Assembly: GCF_000347035.1 (NCBI RefSeq)
Contig: NZ_ANIJ01000039.1
Span: 1-51,783 of the forward strand
Origin: Leptospira sp. B5-022
GTDB lineage: Bacteria > Spirochaetota > Leptospiria > Leptospirales > Leptospiraceae
DNA length: 51,783 nt
Reading direction: 5' to 3'
Shown: positions 27,170-36,474 of the stretch, one piece after another
Layout of the letters: each line of letters opens with the position of its first letter
Numbering within the stretch: the stretch's first letter is position 1
Notes under the pieces: model-generated
What the model was told of the DNA's origin: nothing
Databases searched by the model: none
Seen by the model: the letters and a program-made list of their open reading frames with translations, nothing else
Program-made: the position numbers and the translations under genes

Positions 27170-28336
27170 TTAAATTCTCCAGTATAATCTCTTTTTATCC
27201 AAAAGGAAAAGGATCAAAAACCATAAGACCAGCACGGTAACCGAATATAGGAAAGAACTCAACTCGGGAGATTCTATCCAACTTTTATAATATTCTTGGT
27301 AAATCATGTTCTTCAATGGAATTTTTTTTCCTTCCGGAGAAGTGACCATGATGATATTCAAACTTCTGGCAAATATCCCCGAACCGAAAAATACCAATAA
27401 AGCGTTCTTACCGAATGGAAGTAAAAAACTTTGTAGGCTACCAAATCCAAATATATTATATTTTTCTAAAACTGTAAATAGAGAAATAACGACCAGAGCC
27501 CAGCCCGCGGTCCAAAGAGAATAAGTCCCTGTCCATAAACTTTTGTTGATCGGATAATATATTCCCCAGATCCCACCTACCAGTAATAAGATAAACCCGC
27601 CTAACGCTATTTTCCCGGACACAGAAAGCGGAGATTCTTTCCTCTCCGAAGAGACTTTTACGAATTCGCCAGTAAAGATCCCGCAGAAGACCGATACGAT
27701 AGACGCGAAGGAAGTTAAAAGTCCTTCCGGATCCCAGACTTTACCGAATTTCCACAAATGTGCTTGGCCGAATAATTGTCTGTCTATCCAAGCCCCCCAG
27801 TCTTTTCCTTCTTTCATACTGGGTTCTGAGGCTCCGGGAGGAGGTACAAATTCCAATAAATACCAATACGCGACCAATAATGATAAAAATAGAAAGATCC
27901 TGACTTTTAGATTTTTCTCTCCGTATAAAACAGCCCCGAAAAAATAGGCAAATCCTATTCTTTGCAAAACTCCCGGAAATCTAAGATTGGAAAAACTCCA
28001 TTCACCGAAAAAATTCAAGACCAACCCAAGAAAGACCAGAATGAATGCACGCTTTAGTATTTTAGGAAATTCTTGTATTCCATTTGATATGGAAAAAGGA
28101 ATGGAAGCGCCTACTGCGAAAAGAAAAAAAGGAAACACCAGATCCGTAGGCGTACATCCGTCCCATTTTGCATGTTTGAGAGGCCAATACATATTGGACC
28201 AAGTCCCGGGATTGTTCACTAGGATCATTCCGGCAACAGTCAAACCCCGCAAAAGATCTATGGATAGAATACGGAGCGATTTCAAATTTCGAATACTACC
28301 AAAGGGATCTATGGAATTCCGTAAAACCCCAGACAT
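27170..28336 (-). CDS. Membrane acyltransferase, heparan-alpha-glucosaminide N-acetyltransferase-like (DUF5009 type)
   Basis: About 388 residues from ATG 28336; an in-frame ATG at 28396 would add 20 residues and lengthen the overlap with the upstream gene. The N-terminal SIDLLRGLTVAGMILVNNPG, then TPTDLVFPFFLFAVGAS, are the hallmarks of the HGSNAT/DUF5009/DUF1624 group. About ten membrane helices follow. The family moves acetyl groups from cytosolic acetyl-CoA onto sugars across the membrane; the bacterial substrate here is unknown. It overlaps the 3' end of the DUF2804 gene by 41 nt, so the two are co-transcribed and probably translationally coupled. Confidence 0.82.
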   Translation of the reverse strand: MSGVLRNSIDPFGSIRNLKSLRILSIDLLRGLTVAGMILVNNPGTWSNMYWPLKHAKWDGCTPTDLVFPFFLFAVGASIPFSISNGIQEFPKILKRAFILVFLGLVLNFFGEWSFSNLRFPGVLQRIGFAYFFGAVLYGEKNLKVRIFLFLSLLVAYWYLLEFVPPPGASEPSMKEGKDWGAWIDRQLFGQAHLWKFGKVWDPEGLLTSFASIVSVFCGIFTGEFVKVSSERKESPLSVSGKIALGGFILLLVGGIWGIYYPINKSLWTGTYSLWTAGWALVVISLFTVLEKYNIFGFGSLQSFLLPFGKNALLVFFGSGIFARSLNIIMVTSPEGKKIPLKNMIYQEYYKSWIESPELSSFLYSVTVLVLWFLILFLLDKKRLYWRI

Positions 28337-29318
28337 CCTTAATCTGGACTTCCCTTCCCTTATCCGGCCTGAAACTTCCTGAAAATTTTCCCACAAATTG
28401 CCTGAAGTACAATTTAGTCCAGATCAGGTTCACTTTTTCCCTTCTCTCCCCCTTGGGTTCGAATTCCAAACGGATCCGTCCGTCTTCGTCCCAAAGTCTC
28501 CACGGTTTATAAGGATCTTTATGAGAAAAATCGAATATACATCTGCTCACTCTTTGTCTTTCGGAATCGATCCAGTAGGCATTTTCGGGAAAAAAACTTT
28601 CGTTTACTAAGGCAGCGAAATTAGCTCCGATCTTTGTCCTGTCGGGAAGAACCGAAGAGAAAGCGGCCCAGTACCAATTTGTCTCTCTTCTCAAATAACC
28701 GCCGGACCAGTCATAGACCATTGTAGTCCTGGAAGGATCTTGGACCAGTTCCTTCTTCTCATATTTGACACTGATACGATCAGGAACTAAAGGAGAACAT
28801 TTTTCAGTAAAAGTCCAACGACTAGGCTCGGACGGATTTAACACTCTCAGAGGATTATGAGTGCTAAGAGAGTAAGGAAATTCTCCGGAGATCTCCAGTT
28901 TATTTCCAAAGTTTGCATCGAGTAGAAGTTTCCCTTCCGAATGGGACTTTCGGATATTCAAGAAGGACTTTCCCTTTTTGAAAGAGATTGTATATTCATC
29001 CGGATTGGCTGGGAATTTTAAGGCAAGACCTAAGTCGGGTCCTTTTACGTCGAATTCGTAAACCTTACCCTGATCGAATTTATACAGGTAGGCAAACACG
29101 TTATACGCATAGCCTAGGCTTACAGCCGCGATCCCGACCAAACAATCTTCCATCAAGATCCCTAGATAATTGAAAGAATGGAACGCGAACTTCTTTTTAA
29201 GCCCTTTGATCTCTTTCCCGAAAAAATCCAGAAGACTAAAATCAAGATGATTGAATTCGATCGGACCATCCCACACTCCATAGTGAACTTGATTTTCGGG
29301 TCCGATAATTTTTTGCAT
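28296..29318 (-). CDS. DUF2804-family protein
   Basis: A 340-residue soluble protein without signal peptide. Family features include the opening QVHYGVWDGPIEF, the central MVYDWSGGYLRRETNWYWAA, and the late block CIFDFSHKDPYKPWRLWDED, typical of DUF2804. The function is unknown; some relatives resemble lipocalin-like or tocopherol-cyclase-like beta barrels. It is upstream of and overlaps the acyltransferase gene. The ATG at 29318 has only a weak purine-rich site. Confidence 0.75.
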   Translation of the reverse strand: MQKIIGPENQVHYGVWDGPIEFNHLDFSLLDFFGKEIKGLKKKFAFHSFNYLGILMEDCLVGIAAVSLGYAYNVFAYLYKFDQGKVYEFDVKGPDLGLALKFPANPDEYTISFKKGKSFLNIRKSHSEGKLLLDANFGNKLEISGEFPYSLSTHNPLRVLNPSEPSRWTFTEKCSPLVPDRISVKYEKKELVQDPSRTTMVYDWSGGYLRRETNWYWAAFSSVLPDRTKIGANFAALVNESFFPENAYWIDSERQRVSRCIFDFSHKDPYKPWRLWDEDGRIRLEFEPKGERREKVNLIWTKLYFRQFVGKFSGSFRPDKGREVQIKDVWGFTEFHRSLW

Positions 29319-29456
29319 AGATTTCGCTCGATTTTCGAACGCTCGGATGAAAAATCAATGGGATTTCTACCCTATCAATCAAATCTGCTTTACAATTAAC
29401 TTTTTCGTACCAAGATCGACCTAACAATCGTTCGGGAAAGTCGGCATAACCATTTT

Positions 29457-30344
29457 ATGGGAGAAATCCAGAGCAAGCATGCAGGAAGTAGAGAAAATCT
29501 CGAAACTTCCGACTTAAAAACTCTGAAAGATAAAAAAACTTCCCGAGAGATCTCAGTTCTTCTCTATCGAGTATTGTTTCGAAGTGAAGAAGTTCGGGGA
29601 GGCGCGGTCAAAGTAGTTAAAGAGACATTTATTCGTACCCATTCCAATCACCCGGAACTTTTCCCGATTCTAGACAGAACAAAGTTTGTTCGGGACATGA
29701 TCTCCGTATTCAAAACTTCTACCGTCCTTAGCCCGGAAAAGTTAGAACCGTTCTTTGCTTCTATTCATGCAGCTTTTCAAAATGAGATCCGATATTTATT
29801 AGGTAAGTCCACTCAGTTTACTTTCGATATCATGTTCCAAGTGATAGAGTCTATCCTTCAAGAGATGAGTCATCCGGAAGACCAAAGAACGGTGGATGTA
29901 AAAGATAGGGAACTGATCTTAAAACACTTTAGAGCTTATAACGACCTTTCCAAATACTTCAATAAGATGGGGACTTCCAAGGCAGTGATAGATAAAAAGG
30001 ACGATATCATCACTGAGATCTCGATCAATCATAGAGAGATCACGATCGTCTCCATCGAGAATATGTTCCGAAATATTTTGGCCCAAATCCTTCTTTCCAG
30101 AAAGTACAACTGCGGGACCCTGATCGATAAATGGTCTACCGAATACGGCTTTGGTCCGGAACAGGCTCAGTCTATGCGAAATTACATCCAAGACACTGCG
30201 ACTCTGACCGATTTCAGGACACAGTATGCAAACGCATTACGTGCCATCGGGACGGAGAATGATATGGACCTCATGTTCCTCAGAACATTATCCAACTATT
30301 ATGCTTCCTGGGTGACCCAGGTTTCCGAACAGATCCCTGCTTAA
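29457..30344 (+). CDS. Conserved hypothetical protein, soluble and helical
   Basis: A 295-residue protein with no signal peptide or membrane segment and no recognised motif. It looks all-alpha, with charged helices such as EEVRGGAVKVVKETFIRT and NMFRNILAQILLSRK. Codon use looks like that of neighbouring genes, so it is very likely real. It is divergent from the DUF2804 gene and precedes a transglutaminase-like gene by 40 bp, possibly as an operon. No clear ribosome site is visible before the ATG. Confidence 0.6.
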   Translation: MGEIQSKHAGSRENLETSDLKTLKDKKTSREISVLLYRVLFRSEEVRGGAVKVVKETFIRTHSNHPELFPILDRTKFVRDMISVFKTSTVLSPEKLEPFFASIHAAFQNEIRYLLGKSTQFTFDIMFQVIESILQEMSHPEDQRTVDVKDRELILKHFRAYNDLSKYFNKMGTSKAVIDKKDDIITEISINHREITIVSIENMFRNILAQILLSRKYNCGTLIDKWSTEYGFGPEQAQSMRNYIQDTATLTDFRTQYANALRAIGTENDMDLMFLRTLSNYYASWVTQVSEQIPA

Positions 30345-30384
30345 GCCGGTTTGATTTTATACCTGAAATCCGTCCAAAGAACGG

Positions 30385-32172
30385 ATGAACTGCTTACGAC
30401 TTCCTCTTTTTTCGATCCCCCTATTCCTTTGTTTATTCGTTGTTGAATTGGCTTCCGAACCCGCTTATTCTTCCATGAAATGGGAAGCCGCAATTCCTGA
30501 AATATTCTCACCTTCTCCCTTAGCTCCCGAAGAAAAGATCAAATCCGTTCAAGGAAGTTTACTGATAGGAGAAGAACTTTTTTTACCCGCCAATTTTCCG
30601 GATACGAACGGAAAGAACACGGGAGGTTTGATCATCCGAAACATTAAGAGTGGAACTACAAATCGGTTGGATCTAAAGGAAACGGTTAGAGGTCTTGCAT
30701 TCGATAAGGAAGAAGGGCAAATTTACGTAAGACTTAAAAAAGAAATCATCATATTGCAGAACGGCTCGTTCGAAATTAAGAAAAAGATCCCTTTTTACCA
30801 AACAGGAGTCGCTTGGGGAAATATAGGCTTTCTCCAAGGAAAACTTTTCGAGATCCGAGAAAATAAACTCATTCTGTATGATAAGGAAACCGGAACGGAG
30901 ATAGAACAAAAGGATTTGCCTCTTCCTAAAGTACCCTTTGCATTCGATTGTTCCGGAAAAGAGATTTTCTTTTGGTATTCCAAGGATGGTACAAATCTTC
31001 ATTCTTATGATCCGATTTTGAACCGGATCAAAAACAGTTTTACGGTCCATTTGGGATCAAAAGAAGCCGGAAAACTATCCTGTTTTAAAAACGATCTAGT
31101 GGTTCTCAGTCCGGAATCGGGAGTTTATCAAAATCTAATACGGATCGGTAACGATTATTATTCCGGAAAAGAGGAAAATCTCGTATTAAAAGGAAATTTA
31201 AGCTATCGATTCTCGCCAAGCAGAGATATGGTACGTTTCAATTTAAAGATCACTCCGAAAGAAAATTCTCCGGAAACGGAAATTGCCGTAGCTATTCCGC
31301 CTCAGGAAACTTCTTCCCAAGTGCTGAACGATGAAAAATTCTATCCGAACGGAAAATTAACCGAAGACAAACAGAATAATCGCACCTTGATTATTCCGAT
31401 CCCCGCCTTAAGTTCGGGACAAACCTGGGAAGAAACCGTATATTCAGCTAAATTAGTAAGATATAATATAGATTCAGGCCTCTCTCGCTTTCAAACTCCT
31501 TGGGAAGATTGGAAAGTACCGAACGAATGGAAACAGTATCTTGAAGATGCTTCCGTTTATAAGATCTCCGATCCTGAGATCGTTCGGATCAAAGAAGAAC
31601 TCAAGTCTACCGCCCCGAATGTGGAGGAATATATCCAAGCGGTGTATAAATACATCCGTAAGAATATGGTATATAAACAGGATGGAAAATTTGATCCTGC
31701 ACCTACAGTTCTTCAAAACGGTCACGGCTCTTGTACGGAGCATAGTTATGCTCAAATCTCCCTACTAAGAAGCGCCGGGATACCGGCGAGAATGGCTTGG
31801 AACTGGCTCCCTGTAGGAGAAAAAGTAGAGCTAAATCATAAGATCGCGGAAGTATGGCATCCTTCCTTCGGATGGATCCCTATGGAGCCTTTAGCTCCTC
31901 CCAGAAGCAGAGCCGGACTAACATATGCAAAACATATAATATTTGCCGTGCTCAATCAACCTAATCACACGATCATCAAAGGAGGGGATACCTTGGCCAA
32001 TTTTACAAAGCCGGCCGCAGGAGCAACCAGATCGATCTCGATAGAATTGCTCCCTGAAATTTCCCATAGATCCTCAAAACAAAATGATACCGGAACTGAG
32101 GAAATTTATCCGAAATCGAATTCGGTAAAAAATCGTATATTAGAAAAATCCGAAGAAAGGATCGTAGAATAA
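30385..32172 (+). CDS. Exported transglutaminase-like protein
   Basis: A 595-residue protein with an N-terminal signal peptide (LFSIPLFLCLFVVELAS). Residues ~30-280 look like a beta-rich domain of short repeated strands. From about 400 there is a transglutaminase-like core (PF01841 type): Cys450 in GHGSCTEHSYAQ, His485 in LNHKIAEVWH, and third position Glu501 in WIPMEPL where Asp is usual. The fold carries cysteine-protease, amidase or cross-linking activity. Exported to periplasm or surface; substrate unknown. It is 40 bp downstream of the hypothetical gene at 29457 and ends before a bidirectional terminator. Confidence 0.82.
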   Translation: MNCLRLPLFSIPLFLCLFVVELASEPAYSSMKWEAAIPEIFSPSPLAPEEKIKSVQGSLLIGEELFLPANFPDTNGKNTGGLIIRNIKSGTTNRLDLKETVRGLAFDKEEGQIYVRLKKEIIILQNGSFEIKKKIPFYQTGVAWGNIGFLQGKLFEIRENKLILYDKETGTEIEQKDLPLPKVPFAFDCSGKEIFFWYSKDGTNLHSYDPILNRIKNSFTVHLGSKEAGKLSCFKNDLVVLSPESGVYQNLIRIGNDYYSGKEENLVLKGNLSYRFSPSRDMVRFNLKITPKENSPETEIAVAIPPQETSSQVLNDEKFYPNGKLTEDKQNNRTLIIPIPALSSGQTWEETVYSAKLVRYNIDSGLSRFQTPWEDWKVPNEWKQYLEDASVYKISDPEIVRIKEELKSTAPNVEEYIQAVYKYIRKNMVYKQDGKFDPAPTVLQNGHGSCTEHSYAQISLLRSAGIPARMAWNWLPVGEKVELNHKIAEVWHPSFGWIPMEPLAPPRSRAGLTYAKHIIFAVLNQPNHTIIKGGDTLANFTKPAAGATRSISIELLPEISHRSSKQNDTGTEEIYPKSNSVKNRILEKSEERIVE

Positions 32173-32183
32173 AAAGGTGGGCA

Positions 32184-32217
32184 AACGCCGCGGCCGAATA
32201 CAACTTTGCGGCGTTTT
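32184..32217. terminator. Bidirectional terminator between convergent genes
   Basis: AACGCCGC (32184-32191) pairs perfectly with GCGGCGTT (32208-32215) over a 16-nt loop, with T-rich sequence on the plus side. It lies between the stops of the transglutaminase-like gene (+) and the DUF gene (-). Confidence 0.6.
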
Positions 32218-32223
32218 CGAATA

Positions 32224-32817
32224 TTATCCGATCCTTTTTAAAGAATAACCTAAACAATAAGAGGCGGCAGCTAATCCGTAATGAAAGAGATCCACTCTAG
32301 GGAGTCCTGCAATCGTTCCAACGGTTCCGATCACAAGTCCGGATAGAATGAATAGAAGCGCTCCTGCAATCCCATACAATGCGGTCGTTTTATTAGATCC
32401 TTTGTATTTTTGGATACATACCACTAAAACAGCGATCAACGCAATCGCTCCGATCAAAGTGGAATACAAACCTAATGGATAAAGATAACTTAATATAGCT
32501 AAAACTAATAGGATCAGGCTAAGCAGATTCCAAGTTTTTCCGTCTATCTTTCCGAAGCCGGCATGGAAAAAAGCGATCCCGATCCATGGAACTCCGACCA
32601 CACCTGCAATATGAACGATTGGTCTGTAGATGGGGCTGATCCAATTTCCTCCTAAGAAAAAAACCACGCCAAGAAGAGCTCCTAAACCGATCAAAAAAAG
32701 ACCGTAGGCTCCTCCTTTTTTAGAAACGTTTCCTTTAGCGGAAGACTGGACGGAAAGACCGGCCCATGCGGCAAAGATTGCCAATACTAAATCCGAAATA
32801 GCAGTACTAATTTGCAT
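32224..32817 (-). CDS. Polytopic membrane protein, DUF6962-like
   Basis: About 197 residues from ATG 32817 (a TTG three codons earlier is also possible). There are seven hydrophobic segments: around residues 5-25, 42-60, 68-85, 100-115, 118-137, 148-170 and 180-195. It has conserved small-residue motifs and the His-containing FFHAGFGKIDGKTW. It resembles the DUF6962 membrane proteins; the function is unknown. It is divergent from the gene at 32913. Confidence 0.6.
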   Translation of the reverse strand: MQISTAISDLVLAIFAAWAGLSVQSSAKGNVSKKGGAYGLFLIGLGALLGVVFFLGGNWISPIYRPIVHIAGVVGVPWIGIAFFHAGFGKIDGKTWNLLSLILLVLAILSYLYPLGLYSTLIGAIALIAVLVVCIQKYKGSNKTTALYGIAGALLFILSGLVIGTVGTIAGLPRVDLFHYGLAAASYCLGYSLKRIG

Positions 32818-32912
32818 GACGAACAAAGAATCCGATCCGAACCAAAATGCAAGAAGGATTCGTTTTAAAATTGATTTTCCTAGAGTCTTCCCTAATCTCA
32901 GGTCTTTTTATT

Positions 32913-34196
32913 ATGAGCTTGGACTCTTGGATATCCGAATCGGATAGAATTCGTAAAGAAACCAAAAACCCCTATTCGAGCGGATGTATATTCACTATCG
33001 GGATCTTAACTTTCGGCGTATTCGGAAGTATTGCTTCCTTTTTTTTCGGTGTGCTATTCCTCACAGCAGAAGATAAGATCTTCCCCGGATTCGGATTCTT
33101 TTTCTGTATTTCGCTCGTTACTATTTTTATCATTACGATGAGAAGTTACAGAAAAGCATCTCATATAATAAGAACCATAGAGATCCAAACGGATACTTAT
33201 TTACTTTCCGTAAGAGAGACTGGTAAATCCGATGTAGAACTTCCTCTTTCCGAATTTATCTCTTATATGATATTGTTCAGAATGGAAAGATCTTCCTCTT
33301 CCGGTAGCAGCTCTTCTACCGGCAGCACTTGGAAATACTGGGACTTGTATTTGTTACATAGAGACGGAGGGTGTATCTTGTTGGAAACTTTCCGAGATGC
33401 GGACTCTCTTAAAAAAGGATTAGAATTTTTTAAAACAAAACTTCCGCTTCCGATTTGGGACAGATCCGAACTACTCCTCACCGATCCGGAAACAAAAGAT
33501 ATACCTAAAAGGCAAGATCCAAAAATAATTGAACCTTCTCCATGGGTGAAAACGGAATCTAAAGACCAAGGAACTAAGATCGAAATTATAGAACCTAAAT
33601 CTGCAGGAAAAACTTTCATTACCATCCTAGTTCCGTTATTGTTTTACGGAGCATGGTTCGCGATCTTACATTCTTTCCTTGGAAATTCCGAAAATCTGAT
33701 CTTTCTCATCTTCTTTATTCCGTTTTCGGCGATCTTTTTGGGGGTCGTTACCGTGATGACTATTTTTATTTTATTCAAAAAAACGGAAATAATCGCAAAT
33801 TCATTCGAATTAAAGTTACGTTACTCCACCAGGATCCCCATTTTAAGCAGTTTATTATACAAGGAAAGAAGTATCCCTATTACTTACATTAGAAACGTAC
33901 GCACGATCCGAATGGAAAAAGATAATCAGATCCTATGTGTCGCATTAAAATCTTCTAATGGACTCAGGCAAAGGAACTTTTTGGATATTCTTTACAATGT
34001 CCAAGCCGTAAATATTTCCGCAAAACAACTCCCGGGAGATGCGGAACTTCTGGGAATTATAACCTTGGGCTCCTGGTTACCAAAAGGTCCGGGGTATAAC
34101 GATCTGGTATTTGCGGAGAATGTTCTGGAGTCCGTCATGAACTTAAGAGAAGAATCCCTGACATTCTCGGAATTAGCTTCTTCCCCCAAAAAATAA
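32913..34196 (+). CDS. Hypothetical membrane protein with a cytosolic middle domain
   Basis: 427 residues from ATG 32913; an upstream in-frame ATG at 32847 would add 22 residues, but only 29 bp would then separate it from the divergent gene. A short polar N-terminus is followed by two membrane segments, a soluble region containing a Ser-rich run (RSSSSGSSSSTGST), two further membrane segments (about 240-305) and a soluble tail with the look of a PH-like fold. No family recognised. Confidence 0.6.
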   Translation: MSLDSWISESDRIRKETKNPYSSGCIFTIGILTFGVFGSIASFFFGVLFLTAEDKIFPGFGFFFCISLVTIFIITMRSYRKASHIIRTIEIQTDTYLLSVRETGKSDVELPLSEFISYMILFRMERSSSSGSSSSTGSTWKYWDLYLLHRDGGCILLETFRDADSLKKGLEFFKTKLPLPIWDRSELLLTDPETKDIPKRQDPKIIEPSPWVKTESKDQGTKIEIIEPKSAGKTFITILVPLLFYGAWFAILHSFLGNSENLIFLIFFIPFSAIFLGVVTVMTIFILFKKTEIIANSFELKLRYSTRIPILSSLLYKERSIPITYIRNVRTIRMEKDNQILCVALKSSNGLRQRNFLDILYNVQAVNISAKQLPGDAELLGIITLGSWLPKGPGYNDLVFAENVLESVMNLREESLTFSELASSPKK

Positions 34197-34256
34197 ATCA
34201 CATAGTTTCGGGATAAGGATCACCCGATCTTTCTTTTCAGGAGTCTAAAAAAACAA

Positions 34257-35078
34257 ATGCAAAATTTAGTATTAGATCAATCCGTCCGGCTTAACAACGG
34301 AGTTGAGATGCCGGTCTTAGGGCTGGGAGTTTGGAAAACAAGATCCGGAAAAGAATGTATAGATTCTGTTTTAAATGCACTTGAATTCGGATATAGGCAT
34401 ATAGATACCGCAAAAATTTACGGGAACGAATCCGATGTGGGAGAAGCGATCAAGAAGAGCGGAGTCCCCAGAAAGGAATTATTCATCACAACAAAGTTAT
34501 GGAATAGCGACCAAAAAAATCCGCGAAAATATTTGGATGAATCTTTAAAGACCTTAGGTCTGGACACGATCGATCTATACCTAATTCATTTTCCGGTTGC
34601 AGGTACCAGAAAACAAGCCTGGATAGAATTAGAAAAAGCATATAAAGAAGGTTTGGTCCGAGCGATAGGAGTAAGCAACTATACCGTTCCACATTTACAG
34701 GAACTATTCCGATATGCGGAGATCGTTCCCGCAGTGAACCAAGTAGAATACCATCCATTCCTAAATCAAAACGAACTATTGAACACATGCAAAATAAATA
34801 ATATAATGCTGGAAGCTTATAGCCCCCTCGCCCATGGCAAAAAAATTTCCGACCCTAAACTCGCTGCGCTCGCATCAAAATACGGAAAAACTCCCGCGCA
34901 AGTCCTAATCCGATGGGCAATCGACAAAGGCCTGGTAGTTATCCCTAAATCGGTCAAAAAAGAAAGGATCTTGGAAAATTCCCAAGTATTCGATTTTAAG
35001 CTCAGTGAGCCGGATCTGATTGAAATGGAAACCTGGAATGAAGACTTCCGGACCTGTTGGGACCCCACTGGGGCGTAA
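34257..35078 (+). CDS. Aldo/keto reductase (2,5-diketogluconate reductase-like)
   Basis: A 273-residue NADPH-dependent aldo/keto reductase of normal length. The catalytic tetrad is complete: Asp50 and Tyr55 in [14 protein letters not shown], Lys80 in TTKLWNSD, His111 in LYLIHFPV. The cofactor-binding end [13 protein letters not shown] is present. It reduces aldehydes or ketones in the cytosol. GGAG lies 13 nt before the ATG. It is followed by a MarR/DoxX pair on the same strand. Confidence 0.92.
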   Translation: MQNLVLDQSVRLNNGVEMPVLGLGVWKTRSGKECIDSVLNALEFGYRHIDTAKIYGNESDVGEAIKKSGVPRKELFITTKLWNSDQKNPRKYLDESLKTLGLDTIDLYLIHFPVAGTRKQAWIELEKAYKEGLVRAIGVSNYTVPHLQELFRYAEIVPAVNQVEYHPFLNQNELLNTCKINNIMLEAYSPLAHGKKISDPKLAALASKYGKTPAQVLIRWAIDKGLVVIPKSVKKERILENSQVFDFKLSEPDLIEMETWNEDFRTCWDPTGA

Positions 35079-35104
35079 TCGACCGGGTTAATCTTCTTTT
35101 TTTG

Positions 35105-35135
35105 TTGACTTTTTTCTTTCTGGGATGTCTATACA
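35105..35135 (+). promoter_or_regulatory. Candidate promoter for the marR-doxX unit
   Basis: TTGACT (35105-35110) and TATACA (35130-35135) are separated by 19 nt, 24 bp before the MarR ATG. The sequence just downstream (35136-35160) has imperfect dyad symmetry (AATAGTT.../...AAAGTATT), a possible MarR autoregulatory site. Confidence 0.35.
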
Positions 35136-35159
35136 TTAATAGTTCAATCTTAAAGTATT

Positions 35160-35609
35160 ATGGCCACTCATTATAAAGGAAAACCAAGGGATGTAAAGGT
35201 GCTCGATGCCTACATCAAATTGAGTCGTTGTGCGGATTCTATCCGCACAATGGAGGAAAAATTCCTCAGCCAATACAATCTGACAAGCGGCCAATTCGGA
35301 TGTTTGGAAACTCTTTACCATCTGGGCCCGATGTGCCAAAAAGAGATCGGTCAAAAAATATTTTCCTGCGAGGGAAATATCACGCAGATCATAGACAATT
35401 TGGAAAAAAGAAATTTAGTACTCCGAGTTAGAAGCGAAGAGGACAGACGTTATTTTATTATCAATCTTACCGACAAAGGAAAGGAGCTCATCGGGACTTC
35501 TTTCCCTGATTATTTGGAACAGCTGAAGGGCAAGATGTCCTGCCTCAGCGATGAAGAACTCAAAAATTTAGGACAGATCTGTAAGACTGTCGGACTCAAA
35601 ACCGCGTAA
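35160..35609 (+). CDS. MarR-family transcriptional regulator
   Basis: 149 residues. The winged-helix region is clear: [45 protein letters not shown], then the wing [20 protein letters not shown]. Cysteines at about 24, 48, 59 and 69 could sense oxidants, as in OhrR-type regulators, but this is inferred. It is followed by a tiny frame and a doxX-like gene, so it likely controls that operon. Confidence 0.88.
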   Translation: MATHYKGKPRDVKVLDAYIKLSRCADSIRTMEEKFLSQYNLTSGQFGCLETLYHLGPMCQKEIGQKIFSCEGNITQIIDNLEKRNLVLRVRSEEDRRYFIINLTDKGKELIGTSFPDYLEQLKGKMSCLSDEELKNLGQICKTVGLKTA

Positions 35610-35625
35610 TAATTAGGAGGGATCT

Positions 35626-35658
35626 ATGTTTTTTGGATTTTTCGGCCCATTACTTTAA
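35626..35658 (+). CDS. Possible 10-residue leader peptide between marR and doxX
   Basis: A perfect AGGAGG (35615-35620) stands 5 nt before ATG 35626, which opens a 10-codon frame, MFFGFFGPLL, ending TAA. The ribosome site is as strong as that of the doxX gene itself. The peptide is all hydrophobic with four Phe. It may be a regulatory leader or a short membrane peptide; it could also be a chance remnant. Confidence 0.35.
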   Translation: MFFGFFGPLL

Positions 35659-35712
35659 TAATAAACTATTAACCAATAGACTATATGAACACGAATCATT
35701 TAGGAGGTGAGC

Positions 35713-36150
35713 ATGATTCAGAATATTCTCAAAACGGACGCGGATATAACATCGTTAATCCTAAGAGTGACTCTCGCAGTTGTGATGTTCCCACATGGAG
35801 CACAAAAGGTACTAGGTTGGTACGGCGGATACGGATTCTCCGGAACATACGCATACTTAACCGGTGCAGGATTTCCGGGTTTTTTAGTAATACTTTTATT
35901 TATCGCAGAATTTTTGGGGCCAATCGGATTACTTTCCGGTCTTCTAACAAGAGTTGCCGCAGCAGGGATCGGAGTCGCAATGACGGTAGCAATACTACCT
36001 CACGCAGAATACGGTTTCTTTATGAACTGGGCAGGAAGCCAAAAAGGAGAAGGTTTCGAATTCCATCTACTGATGGTAGCGATCTCCTTAGCATTAGTGA
36101 TCAAGGGAGGAGGAAAACTTTCCTTGGACGGAGCGATTTCTAAAAAATAA
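35713..36150 (+). CDS. DoxX-family membrane protein
   Basis: 145 residues from ATG 35713, preceded by TAGGAGG with a 5-nt spacer; a GTG at 35707 overlaps this site and is unlikely. Four membrane segments and the DoxX signatures LRVTLAVVMFPHGAQKVLGW and AEFLGPIGLLSGLLTR. DoxX proteins sit in the inner membrane and are often tied to thiol or oxidative stress. It is downstream of MarR, probably in one operon. Confidence 0.88.
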   Translation: MIQNILKTDADITSLILRVTLAVVMFPHGAQKVLGWYGGYGFSGTYAYLTGAGFPGFLVILLFIAEFLGPIGLLSGLLTRVAAAGIGVAMTVAILPHAEYGFFMNWAGSQKGEGFEFHLLMVAISLALVIKGGGKLSLDGAISKK

Positions 36151-36181
36151 GTCATACCAATTATACCTAACTACCAACTTG

Positions 36182-36208
36182 AAAGAGGTCCTCGGGCCTC
36201 TTTTTTTT
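36182..36208 (+). terminator. Rho-independent terminator after doxX-like gene
   Basis: AAGAGGTCC pairs with GGGCCTCTT (one G:U pair) over a TC-rich loop, followed by eight T (36201-36208). Confidence 0.85.
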
Positions 36209-36474
36209 ATCCTAAGAATCGCTCAGTCTTTCGAATAACGTGCAATTTTCACGACGAAAAATTGTTTTAAAAAACGATCTAGATGACTGAAAAATCAAAA
36301 GCCTAACCATAAGGGTCTAATATTCATTCGATTTCCACCTATTACTTAAAGAAGAGAAAAAGGATCTTACATAATTCATTATGAAAATAGAAACAATTAA
36401 AATTCTCTACCGCTTTTTATTCGAACTAGAGTATCATTGTTTTGATAGATTCCAGTAGTCTATTCATAACAAAT
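36209..36474. other. Intergenic AT-rich stretch before the sensor kinase
   Basis: No gene or clear hairpin is seen. It presumably carries the kinase promoter, but no convincing -35/-10 pair was identified. Confidence 0.3.
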
